Of a stretch of 64,000 nt of DNA, positions 39,023-49,603 are shown piece by piece. The notes below the pieces were generated by a model. It was not told where the DNA came from and searched no databases. It saw only the letters and a list, made by a program, of their open reading frames with translations. The stretch is from Rhodococcus marinonascens NBRC 14363. Lineage in GTDB: Bacteria > Actinomycetota > Actinomycetes > Mycobacteriales > Mycobacteriaceae. How positions within the stretch are numbered: the stretch's first letter is position 1; the number at the start of each line of letters is the position of its first letter. The stretch lies in assembly GCF_001894885.1 (NCBI RefSeq), contig NZ_BCXB01000015.1:1-64000 (forward strand). Reading direction: 5' to 3'. The translations under genes were made by a program, and so were the position numbers.

Positions 39023-41101
39023 GTGCGGCAGACCGACTCGTCGTCGACGCTCCTACTCACCAAGCGGGATATCGCGGCCCTCGCGCAGGTGCAGCGTCCG
39101 GTAGTCACGACGTGGGCGAAGCGGTTCCGCAGCGGCGATCTTCCCTTTCCCTGCCCGGTCACCGTCGACGGTCGGACCGCGAAGTTCGACGCCGACGAGG
39201 TCGTCGCGTGGGTCCAGGCGCGCGGGTTGGGCAACAACGACGCGTTCGCCCGTGACATTGCTATGCACGCGGCGTTCGAGCACTCCTCCGGCGTGGATCC
39301 GGTCGTGTTCGCCGACGGCATCACGGCCCTGCTCTGTGTCAAGTCACTGCTCGGTGAGCAATTGGGGGAGCTCGATCCGGACGCTCTGCTCGACGAGGTC
39401 GATGAACTCGACCCGGACGACGAGTTCCTCTGCTCCGAGGTCGACGCGCTGGGCGATCACCTTGCAATGGTCGCCGCGCACGTCGATCGGATGGCCGACG
39501 CCGCGTTCACCCCGGACCGTGCGTTCGAAGCGCTGATGGCCAGGAGATTCCGGGAAGGGTGGTCGGCTCTTGCCGACACCACACTCACAGCCGGTGCCCT
39601 GACATTGTGCGCGCGGGTGGGCGCGGCATTGGCAGTGGGCGAACATCCACTGTTCGTCGATCCAGCCCCGGACAGTACGGATCTGCTCGTCACACTTCGG
39701 GAGTTGCTGCCCGAGTACAGCGATCTGACTCTCATGACCGGGGCGTCGAATACCGCGGGCGCACGACTGGCGCGGCGGAGGCTGGCCGTGCATCGGGCGG
39801 AGCGAATCCCACCGCCGGACAGCGGGTTCGGTGACAGATTGAGCCTCGACCGGCCGGCGATGTTCCTGATGCAGTACCCGTCGCCGTCGACGATCGACTA
39901 CACCGACGGTCAGATGCTGGGCGAGATCGACAACATCGCCATGCAGATGGGGCCGGGCCACCGGGCGGCGATTATCGGTCCGGCCGGCGGGCTCGTCGAC
40001 CAACTGCGTGATCGCGAGTGCGAGTCGATCCGCTCGGGGCTGCTCCGATCCGGCCATCTGCGCGCCGCGATCCGGCTGCCGGAAGGGCTGCTGCCCGCGC
40101 GCCCCGGCCTGTCGATGGCACTGTGGGTTCTCGGCGCAGTCGACAATTCGGTACCCGCGACCGACCGCCATATCGTGCTGGCCGATCTCGGTGCCGTCGA
40201 ACTGTCCGACGACGTGATCCACGGCGTGTTGGCCGACGTCACAGCCGCGATGGGGTCGTCGGGAGCGGTGCGGGCGCACGCGTTCCGGTTCGGTTATGCG
40301 CGTCGGACGTCGGATCTTCTGGCGGAGGCCGGTAGGCTGACCGCGTTGCCACGCGTCCACCGTCTGCGGCCGAATCCCGCGGAGATCGCCGCGCAGGTTC
40401 TCGAACTGGTGGGTGCCGCCGACGTCGCCGCTGCCGGAGTCGAGGCGGGACTGGACCTGCGGGTCGAATATCGGGACCCCGACGGCAGGCGGGTGATGAC
40501 CGCCGGCGAGCTGGCGGACGCCAAGGAACTGCGCGTGGTGTCGGGGAACCGCCTCGATGCCGACGACATCGAACCGGGTGGCACCGTGCCGGTGATCGGC
40601 GTGGACGAGGTGTCGGGGCGCTGTGCGGTCGGTAGCAGGGGGATCGACCGACTGACGTTCACCGCGAAGTACGCCAGCGGCCGCTACACCGCGCCGGGCG
40701 ACATCGTCTTCTGCACCGGTTCGGCGTTCGGTGCCCTGGTGGATCACGAGGGCGCATCGGTGGTGCAATGGCCCGCACGGATCCTACGCATCGCGGATCC
40801 TCAGATGTCGGGGCTGATCCCGGAACTCGCTGCCCGACAAATTCGTTCGCGAGGCCCTGCAGAGAAGCCGTCCGGTGCGATCCGTGGCGGGTCGGCGTGG
40901 CGACAGTGGGAGATTCCACGGGTGCGCCCGGACGATGTGGCCGAGGTCACCGCCGCACTGGCCGACCTACGGGCCCGCCGCGCCGCCGCCAGCGCGCTGC
41001 TCGACACCCTCGAAGACTTGACCACCACGCTGGCGGACGGAGTGGCGCACGGTGCGCTCACCGTTACGCCGTCACCCGAGACCGTCACAGAGAAAGGCTG
41101 A
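39023..41101 (+). CDS. Helix-turn-helix, degenerate N6-methyltransferase and TRD fusion protein
   Basis: The start is GTG 39023, eight bases after AAGGGAG. Residues 8-65 look like a MerR/excisionase-type helix-turn-helix (LLLTKRDIAALAQVQRP). Residues 90-460 follow an HsdM-like plan, but the catalytic motif IV (NPPF/NPPY) is replaced by QYPS at 284-287, while post-motif segments are kept (HRAAIIGPAGG, SGHLRAAIRLPEGLL). No DPxxGSGG motif I is seen. Residues 500-690 look like one HsdS target-recognition half ending in a helix (ALADLRARRAAASALLDTL). It is likely an inactive methylase-like DNA-binding component or regulator of the type I system. hsdM starts two bases after its stop. Confidence 0.65.
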   Translation: MRQTDSSSTLLLTKRDIAALAQVQRPVVTTWAKRFRSGDLPFPCPVTVDGRTAKFDADEVVAWVQARGLGNNDAFARDIAMHAAFEHSSGVDPVVFADGITALLCVKSLLGEQLGELDPDALLDEVDELDPDDEFLCSEVDALGDHLAMVAAHVDRMADAAFTPDRAFEALMARRFREGWSALADTTLTAGALTLCARVGAALAVGEHPLFVDPAPDSTDLLVTLRELLPEYSDLTLMTGASNTAGARLARRRLAVHRAERIPPPDSGFGDRLSLDRPAMFLMQYPSPSTIDYTDGQMLGEIDNIAMQMGPGHRAAIIGPAGGLVDQLRDRECESIRSGLLRSGHLRAAIRLPEGLLPARPGLSMALWVLGAVDNSVPATDRHIVLADLGAVELSDDVIHGVLADVTAAMGSSGAVRAHAFRFGYARRTSDLLAEAGRLTALPRVHRLRPNPAEIAAQVLELVGAADVAAAGVEAGLDLRVEYRDPDGRRVMTAGELADAKELRVVSGNRLDADDIEPGGTVPVIGVDEVSGRCAVGSRGIDRLTFTAKYASGRYTAPGDIVFCTGSAFGALVDHEGASVVQWPARILRIADPQMSGLIPELAARQIRSRGPAEKPSGAIRGGSAWRQWEIPRVRPDDVAEVTAALADLRARRAAASALLDTLEDLTTTLADGVAHGALTVTPSPETVTEKG

Positions 41102-41103
41102 CG

Positions 41104-42722
<1,619 letters not shown>

Positions 42723-42726
<4 letters not shown>

Positions 42727-43886
42727 AGCATGAGACGGTATCTCTTGAATCCGTCTGCATGGCGATCGTCGACTGCGAGCACAAGACGGCACCGATCGAC
42801 GAGAGTGGCGACTACTTTGCAGTCGGGACGCCAGCCATGCGTGATGGCGTGATCGACTATTCGCAGGCGAGAAGGATTTCACGCGACACCTTTGATGCCT
42901 GGACACGCCGAATGCGTCCGAAGACTGGGGACCTATTGTTCGCGAGGGAGGCCCCGGTTGGACCGATCGTGAGGGTTCCGGATGAGGAGAACGTCGCGCC
43001 CGGACAGCGCACCGTCTTGTTGCGGCCCGACGCCGAACGTGTCAATTCCGAGTACCTATTCTATCTACTCGGGTCTCGCGCTATGCAGCGTCAGTTCCAT
43101 GAACGTGCTGCCGGTTCAACGGTTTTGCACCTGAACGTAGCTGATGTCAGGACATTCAAACTTGCAGCGCTACCGACAATTGCCGAGCAACGAGCCATCG
43201 CCGAGATCCTCGGCGCCCTCGACGACAAGATCGCCGCGAACCGAAAGCTCATACGTACTGCGGACGCGTTGGCCCTGACGTTGGTTCGGTCGCGTCTCTC
43301 CGATTCGGCGACGGTGGCAGTTTCGGAAGTTGCCCTTGTGACGATGGGGCAGTCTCCGCCCGGCGAGTCCTTCAATGAGGAGGGAAACGGTACTGTCTTC
43401 TATCAGGGTAACCGTGACTTTGGATTCCGATCTCCGACGAATCGTCTCTGGACGGTCGACCCGAAACGTATGGCACAGGCCGGCGATACGTTGATGAGTG
43501 TTCGAGCGCCAGTTGGCGAATTGAACGTTGCTACTGAACCGACTTGTATTGGTCGTGGCCTTGCCTCACTTCGTTCGGAGGTCGGTCAGCCCTCGATCCT
43601 GTTTCACACGTTGAAGGCATCATCGCGTCTGTGGGAGCCATTCGAAAGCGGTGGCACGGTCTTCGGCTCAATTAACGGGAAGGAACTGAATAACCTGCAA
43701 ATTCCGGTCTGCGAAGGCAACCTCGAGGAGCTCGAAACAGGCCTTTCGGAACTTGATTCGGTCGTCCGCTCGGCGGAGGCCGAGTCGCAAACCCTTGCTG
43801 TAACTCGCGACGCCCTCCTCCCACGCCTGATGTCCGGCGAACTCCGAGTCCGCGACGCGGAGCGCCAGGTCGAGGAGATGCTGTGA
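42723..43886 (+). CDS. hsdS: Type I specificity subunit HsdS
   Basis: The 387-residue protein has two target-recognition domains (about 1-150 and 195-350), each followed by a helical spacer: LPTIAEQRAIAEILGALDDKIAANRKL between them and a similar coiled-coil at the end. GDLLFAREAPVG and DTLMSVRAPVGE are the typical strand motifs of the two domains. It determines the recognition sequence. It starts at GTG 42723 inside the hsdM end; codon use is slightly more AT-rich than in hsdM, common for exchanged specificity genes. The next gene overlaps its stop. Confidence 0.93.
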
Positions 43887-44212
43887 TCGACGAGAGTCGG
43901 ACGGGCGCAGACCAATTTGCCGACATTGAATCTCCGCTCATCGGCGAGGCCGCCGGATTCTTTCACGACCACAACCTGATCGTCGCCGGTTTCGACTGGG
44001 CTGCCTGGGAAGGGGGCCGGGACCTACTGAATCTGCGCGGCATTCGGAACCTTGCCCCGCATCTCGGTTCCGCCGAGGTCCTCGGGATGATCACCAGCAA
44101 CATCGGTGTCGACCGCACCTCGGCATGGGCCACCGGTCGCGCTCTCGAGGATGGGTCGCTGCCCCCGCTTTTCGAGCGTCTGCTCGACTTCCAACCGAAA
44201 GCAGGCCACTGA
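43883..44212 (+). CDS. Small DUF6508-like protein in the RM operon
   Basis: The acidic 109-residue protein contains GFDWAAWEGGRDLL, then a helical segment and SNIGVDRTSAWATGRALEDG before PPLFERLLDF. This resembles DUF6508-type small proteins found near phage and defence genes; the match is from memory of the pattern and tentative. GTG 43883 overlaps the hsdS stop and the next gene starts directly after its stop codon, so it is translated with the restriction genes. Function unknown. Confidence 0.55.
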   Translation: MIDESRTGADQFADIESPLIGEAAGFFHDHNLIVAGFDWAAWEGGRDLLNLRGIRNLAPHLGSAEVLGMITSNIGVDRTSAWATGRALEDGSLPPLFERLLDFQPKAGH

Positions 44213-45277
44213 ATGTCCGACGTACTCGGTGACCGCACCGCACGGGTCATTGCAGGTCGGAGCATATGGGACGAACTAACCCCTCTGCTCGCGCCCTATT
44301 CAACGTCGATCACCGCTGCCGTCGCTTACGTGGGCAGCGGTGCGTCGACCATCCTGGGTCTTCAACGTGGATCCGCGATTATCGTCGACGCCGACCGGAA
44401 AACGGTTCGGTCCGGCTCGACCGACCCGCGTGTCTTGCTCGACTGGGTCAAAGCGGGTGTCAAGGTTTACTCGCTGAAGGGATTGCACGCCAAGATGATC
44501 TTGGCTGAAGCGGTCGGCGCCGAACACGACGCGTTCGCAGTCATTGGATCGGCAAACCTGTCGCAGTCGTCGGCTACGCGACTGTTCGAATCGGTAGCCC
44601 TCGCCGACGGAGAATGCCTCGAGGAGGTCCGTATTGCGCTGATCAAATTGAACAGAGAGGCAACACCGCTCAAACAGGCCGCGCTCGAGAATCTCATTGC
44701 AGATTTCGGTATCGATCGAACCACGCCACCGGACGACGAGGACGTTGACGAAGTCGGGGTTGAATCCGATGGTGAAGACGAGGTCGAGCCCGATTACGAC
44801 AGCGAGAGACCCACGCGCCCGAGGCTCCTGCACCTATGCACGCTGGCCCGGGACGTCGATGTGACGGAAGAGGCAGTGGACCTGGCCGACAGACTTTCCG
44901 AGGAGTACGGGATCGTCGACAACCTCGACTACCGGATCGACATGTTCTGTGGGGTCGGCGCGGACTCGGTGATGTACGGCAAGGACGAGTACATCATCGC
45001 CGTCGACGGCACCAAGAACGGTCGTCCCCGCCGAACCGGGGCCGTCAACGAACCTGGCAGGCTCGTCCACACCTATCCCGACGATTTCGCCTCGCCACCC
45101 CGTCGGTACTACTACCTCCTCGTACAGAGATCCAAGTTCGAGGTAACCGTGCCTGACATCGAATCGGCGTTCGAGCCCCTGGGGGAGAGGCCGAACTTCC
45201 GTGGAAAGTATGTGCGCACGGCCTTCGTCGGTGCGCTACTCGATCTCTGGCCCGACCTCGAGTACAAAGAAATCTGA
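44213..45277 (+). CDS. Phospholipase D-fold nuclease-like protein
   Basis: A single PLD-type catalytic motif is present in the N-terminal half: His92-x-Lys94 (LHAKMIL) followed by GSANLS (112-117), within about 150 residues of the PLD nuclease fold. An acidic linker (DDEDVDEVGVESDGEDEVE) joins a C-terminal domain of about 150 residues ending in RTAFVGALLDLWPDLE. PLD-fold nucleases of this kind include restriction enzymes (BfiI-like) and helicase-associated nucleases; they usually dimerise to complete the active site. The gene starts one base after the previous stop and ends the hsdM-side operon. Confidence 0.72.
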   Translation: MSDVLGDRTARVIAGRSIWDELTPLLAPYSTSITAAVAYVGSGASTILGLQRGSAIIVDADRKTVRSGSTDPRVLLDWVKAGVKVYSLKGLHAKMILAEAVGAEHDAFAVIGSANLSQSSATRLFESVALADGECLEEVRIALIKLNREATPLKQAALENLIADFGIDRTTPPDDEDVDEVGVESDGEDEVEPDYDSERPTRPRLLHLCTLARDVDVTEEAVDLADRLSEEYGIVDNLDYRIDMFCGVGADSVMYGKDEYIIAVDGTKNGRPRRTGAVNEPGRLVHTYPDDFASPPRRYYYLLVQRSKFEVTVPDIESAFEPLGERPNFRGKYVRTAFVGALLDLWPDLEYKEI

Positions 45278-45285
45278 CGAACAGC

Positions 45286-45300
45286 GTCGCAGATTGCGAC
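45286..45300 (+). terminator. Short hairpin after PLD gene
   Basis: A 6-bp stem (gtcgca with tgcgac) and 3-nt loop lie nine bases after the stop codon. It is a weak terminator candidate. The remaining 200 bases to the next gene show nothing else. Confidence 0.3.
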
Positions 45301-45508
45301 CGGCCCGGTCCGCTGGTCACGGAATCAAGGGGCCGGCTTTACGGGCACCTACTCTGTCGGCGAGGTTTGGGCCAATGACGGAGTGGGTTCTCACGAACCG
45401 ACTCTGCGAAGGAGCGCCCGTCGGAGTCCATCGAAATGTCGGTGGTTTCTGCCGCAATCGCATCCAGTCGGCGGGCATCGCCCCATACCTTGGTACACCA
45501 GGAGCAAC

Positions 45509-46270
45509 ATGAACATCATCCGCCCCTATCTCCGAGTCGTCGCCGGCTTCTTCGCCGCATTGTTTACCTGGATGGCGATCGACGGCGTCATCCAACTCGA
45601 CATCGGTTTGGCCGTGATCGGCCTTCTGCTCGCTGGGGGGCTGTGGTACCTGGCAGTCGGCGGGCCGATTCGCGATCATCTTGCTCGCGTCAAGGCCGAG
45701 AGCGATGCCCTCGCCGCCAGGGCACAGGCCGGCCACGAGGCGTTCCTGACAGGAGACACGACGGCAGCATTCACACTCCCGCCCAAGCCACCAGCAAGGA
45801 AGCCCGTCCGGAAGGGCGTCGTCGCCGCGTCCCTCGTCGCCGTCACACTGCTTCTGATAGCCATCCTGGGCGACACCAGCGGTGGAACCGACGAAGCATC
45901 ATCCGAGTCGCCGTCCAGCACTGCCGTGACGCCGGAGCCCACAACTCCGCCGGTGGCGATGCCGGTTGCCCCCGCCGTGCAGGACCTGAACACCGAGCAG
46001 TCCGTGGCACCGTCGACCGCCTCCACCTCGACGCCCGTGGCGCTCATGCCGAACGTCACGTGCATGAATTTGCAGGCCGCTCAAGACACGATCCAGGAAG
46101 CCGGCGTCTTCTACTCCCGCAGCCAGGACGCAACAGGCAAGGGGCGTGTGCAATTATCCGATCGCAACTGGGTGGTCGTCGAGCAGAACCCGGCACCGGG
46201 GGCTCTGATCGAGGAGGGTGACGCCATGCTGTCCGTCGTCAAGTCCGGAGAGCCCGGCGACTGCTCCTAA
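45509..46270 (+). CDS. Membrane protein with C-terminal PASTA-like domain
   Basis: Two transmembrane helices lie near residues 8-26 and 31-51, and a third near 104-121 after a Pro/Lys stretch. Then comes a Ser/Thr/Pro-rich linker of about 55 residues and a C-terminal PASTA-like domain: VALMPNVTCMNLQAAQDTIQ, then VVEQNPAPGALIEEGDAMLSV. PASTA domains bind cell-wall muropeptides or act as spacers on the outer face. Two Cys (in NVTCMN and near the end) may pair. The start is ATG 45509 behind AGGAG. The role within the restriction island is unknown. Confidence 0.72.
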   Translation: MNIIRPYLRVVAGFFAALFTWMAIDGVIQLDIGLAVIGLLLAGGLWYLAVGGPIRDHLARVKAESDALAARAQAGHEAFLTGDTTAAFTLPPKPPARKPVRKGVVAASLVAVTLLLIAILGDTSGGTDEASSESPSSTAVTPEPTTPPVAMPVAPAVQDLNTEQSVAPSTASTSTPVALMPNVTCMNLQAAQDTIQEAGVFYSRSQDATGKGRVQLSDRNWVVVEQNPAPGALIEEGDAMLSVVKSGEPGDCS

Positions 46271-46310
46271 CTCGGCATCGAGTGCATCCAACGCTTGGAG
46301 ACGATCTGAA

Positions 46311-47201
46311 TTGACCACGCCAACAGACAAGCTCGACAGCCTGCTGCAGACGGCTAGGGCGGCAGCGAAAAAGCTGGCAGACGAACTCGAGTACGCGCTC
46401 GAACTCGTCCGCGAAGAGGAATCCCTCGAAGTCGACCTCCAGCAACTCGTACTGAACTGGAACCGCGCCCGCACCGAACTGGCGATGGCGGTGTTCGGGG
46501 AGTCCACCCTCCCGGCCGGCGGCCTGAATGCCTGTGAGACAGCGATTACGGACAGTCGGCGAGTCGCCGACCTCGAAACCGAGATCGAAGGGGCGCGAGT
46601 CGCGCTTCGTTACCTCGAGCAGTCGCCAGACGGTCTCACGGATTCCCTCTCCGGCCTGCTCGCCGGCACGCGCGCTCAGGTGGCAGCGCTCGAGTCCGAA
46701 CTGGCTCGGATCAATACGGTGTCCGTCGCCAAAGCAACACCCGCGCCGACGCGCGAAAACCCTCCTGCGGCCGCCGCATCGACGACGAAGCCGGAGCCCG
46801 CTCCCGAGCCGATGCAGGTGATCGATCGGGGTCCCCGACGATGCGGAGTCTGTCACGAGAACAGCAAGGTTCAGGAGTTCGAGGACGGTTGGCGGTGCGA
46901 GACTTGTCTACGTCTCGAGGAGGAGATTGCTTCCGCTCGAAGGTCTTTGGCAGGGTTGAACGCGAAGCCACTCGACTGTGAAGTCCCGCGCGAAGTCGCA
47001 GGCGTCGCCACGATCCGTACTGAAGGTCGCGCGGCACTACACGCGCTGGCGTCCCGTAGGCGGCCAGCGTCCGCCACCTCGCAGCAACAGGTGCCGGCGC
47101 CTCCCCGCAAGCGGGCCCAGAAGGGTTCCTCCACACGAGTGAAGCGACCACCGACGCCCACCTTCGATGATCTCAGGCAACGGTGGAACCCGCGGTCCTG
47201 A
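46311..47201 (+). CDS. Coiled-coil protein with a zinc-ribbon-like Cys motif
   Basis: The 296-residue protein has long helical N-terminal segments (residues 5-145, rich in Glu/Leu/Ala), a Pro/Ala linker, then CGVCHENSKVQ and CETC, a four-Cys zinc-ribbon-like site near residues 184-205. The C-terminus is basic (RKRAQKGSSTRVKR), suggesting nucleic-acid contact. No family is recognised. The start is probably TTG 46311 with GGAG ten bases upstream; the open frame reaches back to 46218, overlapping the previous gene. It follows the PASTA-like gene by 40 bases. Confidence 0.6.
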   Translation: MTTPTDKLDSLLQTARAAAKKLADELEYALELVREEESLEVDLQQLVLNWNRARTELAMAVFGESTLPAGGLNACETAITDSRRVADLETEIEGARVALRYLEQSPDGLTDSLSGLLAGTRAQVAALESELARINTVSVAKATPAPTRENPPAAAASTTKPEPAPEPMQVIDRGPRRCGVCHENSKVQEFEDGWRCETCLRLEEEIASARRSLAGLNAKPLDCEVPREVAGVATIRTEGRAALHALASRRRPASATSQQQVPAPPRKRAQKGSSTRVKRPPTPTFDDLRQRWNPRS

Positions 47202-47311
47202 GCGATCCCCACCTGCACTCGTTCGCAACATTGCATGCGTGTCGGCGTCATGAAGTTGTCGTGATCCTTCGCGTCCTGTGCCCTACTTGTGTGGCGGCTC
47301 CGCTGAGGTCG

Positions 47312-47650
47312 TCAGGGTGTGCCACAGCCACAGGTACATCCGCTCATGTGTGGGTTGCCTGTTTGGGACCAGCCCAGCGGAATAGGGGGGATTTGGTCTC
47401 CGAAGGTCAGCGGCGTAGACAACCCGCGGTCGATGACCGACTGCCATGCGTCTCGATACTTCGTGACGAATTGTTCCGAAGTGAGATTGACGATGCCGAG
47501 ATCTGCGAACTCCTGGACAGTCATCGCTCCGTTCGAATCATTGGTGTATGACCAGACAATTGCGGCTCGCTGCCACTTCTTCGCGACTGCGAACGTGGCG
47601 AGGGCATCCTGCGGATGGGGGATGCGGTCGGTCGTCGGGGAAATAAGCAT
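47312..47650 (-). CDS. Hypothetical 112-residue protein with a Cys-rich end
   Basis: No family is recognised. The N-terminal half is helical (ALATFAVAKKWQRAAIVWS), the middle has a MTVQEFADLGIV segment, and the protein ends in GCTCGCGTP, a possible metal site. ATG 47650 is used. It lies 47 bases after the EndoU-like gene on the same strand and might be co-transcribed. An immunity role is possible from position only. Confidence 0.5.
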   Translation of the reverse strand: MLISPTTDRIPHPQDALATFAVAKKWQRAAIVWSYTNDSNGAMTVQEFADLGIVNLTSEQFVTKYRDAWQSVIDRGLSTPLTFGDQIPPIPLGWSQTGNPHMSGCTCGCGTP

Positions 47651-47697
47651 GGGACCTCGATTCAGTCGTGCGGTACATGATTGTGCGATTGGGTGAG

Positions 47698-49530
47698 TCA
47701 GTGCGGACCCCAGTTGTTGTCGGGGTAGTCGCGAGTAGCCAGCCCCGAGAACACCTCGACAAGTTCGTCTTCGTCGGAGTCATCGAAGAAGCCGCTGAAC
47801 ATCAACTGCGCGAGTGTGTTCATACGCTCGAGCGGCAGGAGTATCTGGAACTTCTCAGCAACGTGGAGAGCCGCAAGGATCGCCTCATACGGTTCACTAC
47901 ACGCGCCGGCGTTGCGGATCAGGTGCGTGTCCTGCTCGGGCGCCGAATTCACGTCGTCGCAGACATCCCACGCTGCGGGAATTACCAGGTTCTGCGGGTA
48001 GTCGTCCGGAAACTCGTTGAACACGACGTCGTCTCCGGCGACGGGGTAGGCGGTGACGAGGCGCGACTGCTCGCCCTGACGTCGCCAAACCACACACACC
48101 CAGACGCCGTCGAACTCGCCCTCGTCGAACACCGTCCAACCGATGACGCTACGCGTGTGCGGCTCGACCGTGGTCTCCCTGACCCGGACCATCACCGTGT
48201 CATTCGACCAGGTTGTCGGGAACTCCGTCTTGCCGGGAAGTCCCACGCCGGAACCGTGCCCGCCTGCAGGAGGCCGATGCATTGCTGTGACGAAATCGCT
48301 CGCAAGATCGTGTGCGGACGGAGTCGGCACGGGCGTAGGACGATCCTCAGTCCAATCCTTGGCCCCCTTGCGCCGCAGCCACTCCTGCGGCCCCAGCACG
48401 CAGATCTCGTCAGCGAACAGACTTACCACAGGAAGGGGGTGCGCATACGAAGGAACACCGAGACTTTCACACAGCCGTCTGATGTGGTCCTGTGAAACTG
48501 TCACGCGCAGTGCAGGTTCGGATATGGCCGGTATGCTCTCCCCCACATATGACAAGAATTCGAAACCGGACTCGCTGGAATGGATGTAGATCTTCTGGCC
48601 AGACCCGTCGAGTCCTATCGAGTGGTACGTCGATCCGCGCGCAGTTTCGGACCTCGGAATGAAGCTGCCGAGCGATTCGTACCGATAGCTCCACGGGTAC
48701 GTTCCGCTCGTCACCCCGGCTTGCCACAGCACGAGATCCAGTAGCAGTTCTCGAATCAGGCGTCGATCGTCCGAACCGAGTCCACTAGCGAGAACCTTGG
48801 CAGCGACGGCGTCTGTGCGTGAGCCGGAGAGATCGTCCGCCTGCAGAGCGTCGTGCGCGTCACACCAGTCGTCGGCAGTGCTGCCGGCCAGGTCGACAAC
48901 GTCCTGGATGACGCGAACCTGCTCGGGACTGCGGAAGTTGTTCCGGCCCAGCGGCTCCACGCGCACCTGTCCTCCGAGAATCAACCTCCACCCAGTGTAC
49001 GGGCCGATACTTTCCGTCACACGCGAATTGGTGACAGTGAATGGCCCCCAAGAGTATTCGTCCTCTTCGGGCCTGACGAAGAAGTTCCACAGATCGTGGG
49101 CTCTCGTCGGTGGATCGGCGAGCAGACCGTGCTGGTTATCGAGCATGTCGAGCAGATGGTCCAGCACCGCGCGTGCCGGCACCTCGCAATACGTCCGCGG
49201 GTCCCGCCCATTTCGCCAGATGCAGTCGATCCCCTCGACGTGGTAGATCATCTCCGGATCAAGTGAGGCGACGAGTGCGTCGTCATCGATCGAGGTGATC
49301 TTGGTTTTGGCAGGTGCCGGATCCGCCAGATGCCGCCACATCTCGCAGGCATCGGAGTAGTCGAACATGGACGCTGCCGCTGACACCGAGGACGCCTCCC
49401 CGGCGGACATCGACGGTGGCGGTATCGAGCCGCCCACCGACAGGGCAGGATTCCGAGTGTGGATGACGCCACGGTGTGGACCAGTTGTGTACTGGAGTGT
49501 TGCAACGAGTTCCGCGACGGATTTGGGCAT
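47698..49530 (-). CDS. 610-residue protein with a bacterial EndoU-like RNase domain
   Basis: The start is ATG 49530, five bases after GGAAGGA. Residues 405-500 follow the bacterial EndoU pattern: GGHGSGVGLPGKTEFPTTWS (His425, Lys434), a V-rich strand region, then LVTAYPVAGDDVV. Bacterial EndoU domains are metal-independent RNases often found at the tips of secreted toxins. Here the domain is not terminal: an acidic 110-residue extension follows, which might be regulatory or a fused immunity part. Residues 1-400 match nothing I know. No signal peptide is seen, so the product appears cytoplasmic. It lies between hsdS and hsdR on the opposite strand. Confidence 0.62.
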   Translation of the reverse strand: MPKSVAELVATLQYTTGPHRGVIHTRNPALSVGGSIPPPSMSAGEASSVSAAASMFDYSDACEMWRHLADPAPAKTKITSIDDDALVASLDPEMIYHVEGIDCIWRNGRDPRTYCEVPARAVLDHLLDMLDNQHGLLADPPTRAHDLWNFFVRPEEDEYSWGPFTVTNSRVTESIGPYTGWRLILGGQVRVEPLGRNNFRSPEQVRVIQDVVDLAGSTADDWCDAHDALQADDLSGSRTDAVAAKVLASGLGSDDRRLIRELLLDLVLWQAGVTSGTYPWSYRYESLGSFIPRSETARGSTYHSIGLDGSGQKIYIHSSESGFEFLSYVGESIPAISEPALRVTVSQDHIRRLCESLGVPSYAHPLPVVSLFADEICVLGPQEWLRRKGAKDWTEDRPTPVPTPSAHDLASDFVTAMHRPPAGGHGSGVGLPGKTEFPTTWSNDTVMVRVRETTVEPHTRSVIGWTVFDEGEFDGVWVCVVWRRQGEQSRLVTAYPVAGDDVVFNEFPDDYPQNLVIPAAWDVCDDVNSAPEQDTHLIRNAGACSEPYEAILAALHVAEKFQILLPLERMNTLAQLMFSGFFDDSDEDELVEVFSGLATRDYPDNNWGPH

Positions 49531-49551
49531 TTGGTTCCTTCCGCAATGGGT

Positions 49552-49597
49552 GATCGGGCGGGCGCGTGCACCCCCCAGCGCTCGCGCCCGCCCGATC
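49552..49597 (-). terminator. Strong 15-bp hairpin
   Basis: Arms 49552-49566 and 49583-49597 are perfectly complementary (gatcgggcgggcgcg) with a 16-nt loop. It follows the stop of the DUF4352-like gene and precedes the EndoU-like gene, so it should separate their transcription. No T tract follows on the minus strand. Confidence 0.6.
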
Positions 49598-49603
49598 GGT
49601 CTT

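Noticed and set aside
39344..40768. 474-codon antisense frame in the pseudo-methylase gene
   Set aside because: Low-complexity Arg/His/Gln-rich shadow; the sense frame has clear RM homology.
47274..47335. Terminator between the convergent genes at 47201 and 47312
   Set aside because: The cctgtg and cacagg arms are too short and far apart to be convincing.
47312..47650. Immunity protein for the EndoU-like protein
   Set aside because: Only position supports it; the Cys-rich end and sequence are unlike immunity proteins known to me, so it is left as hypothetical.
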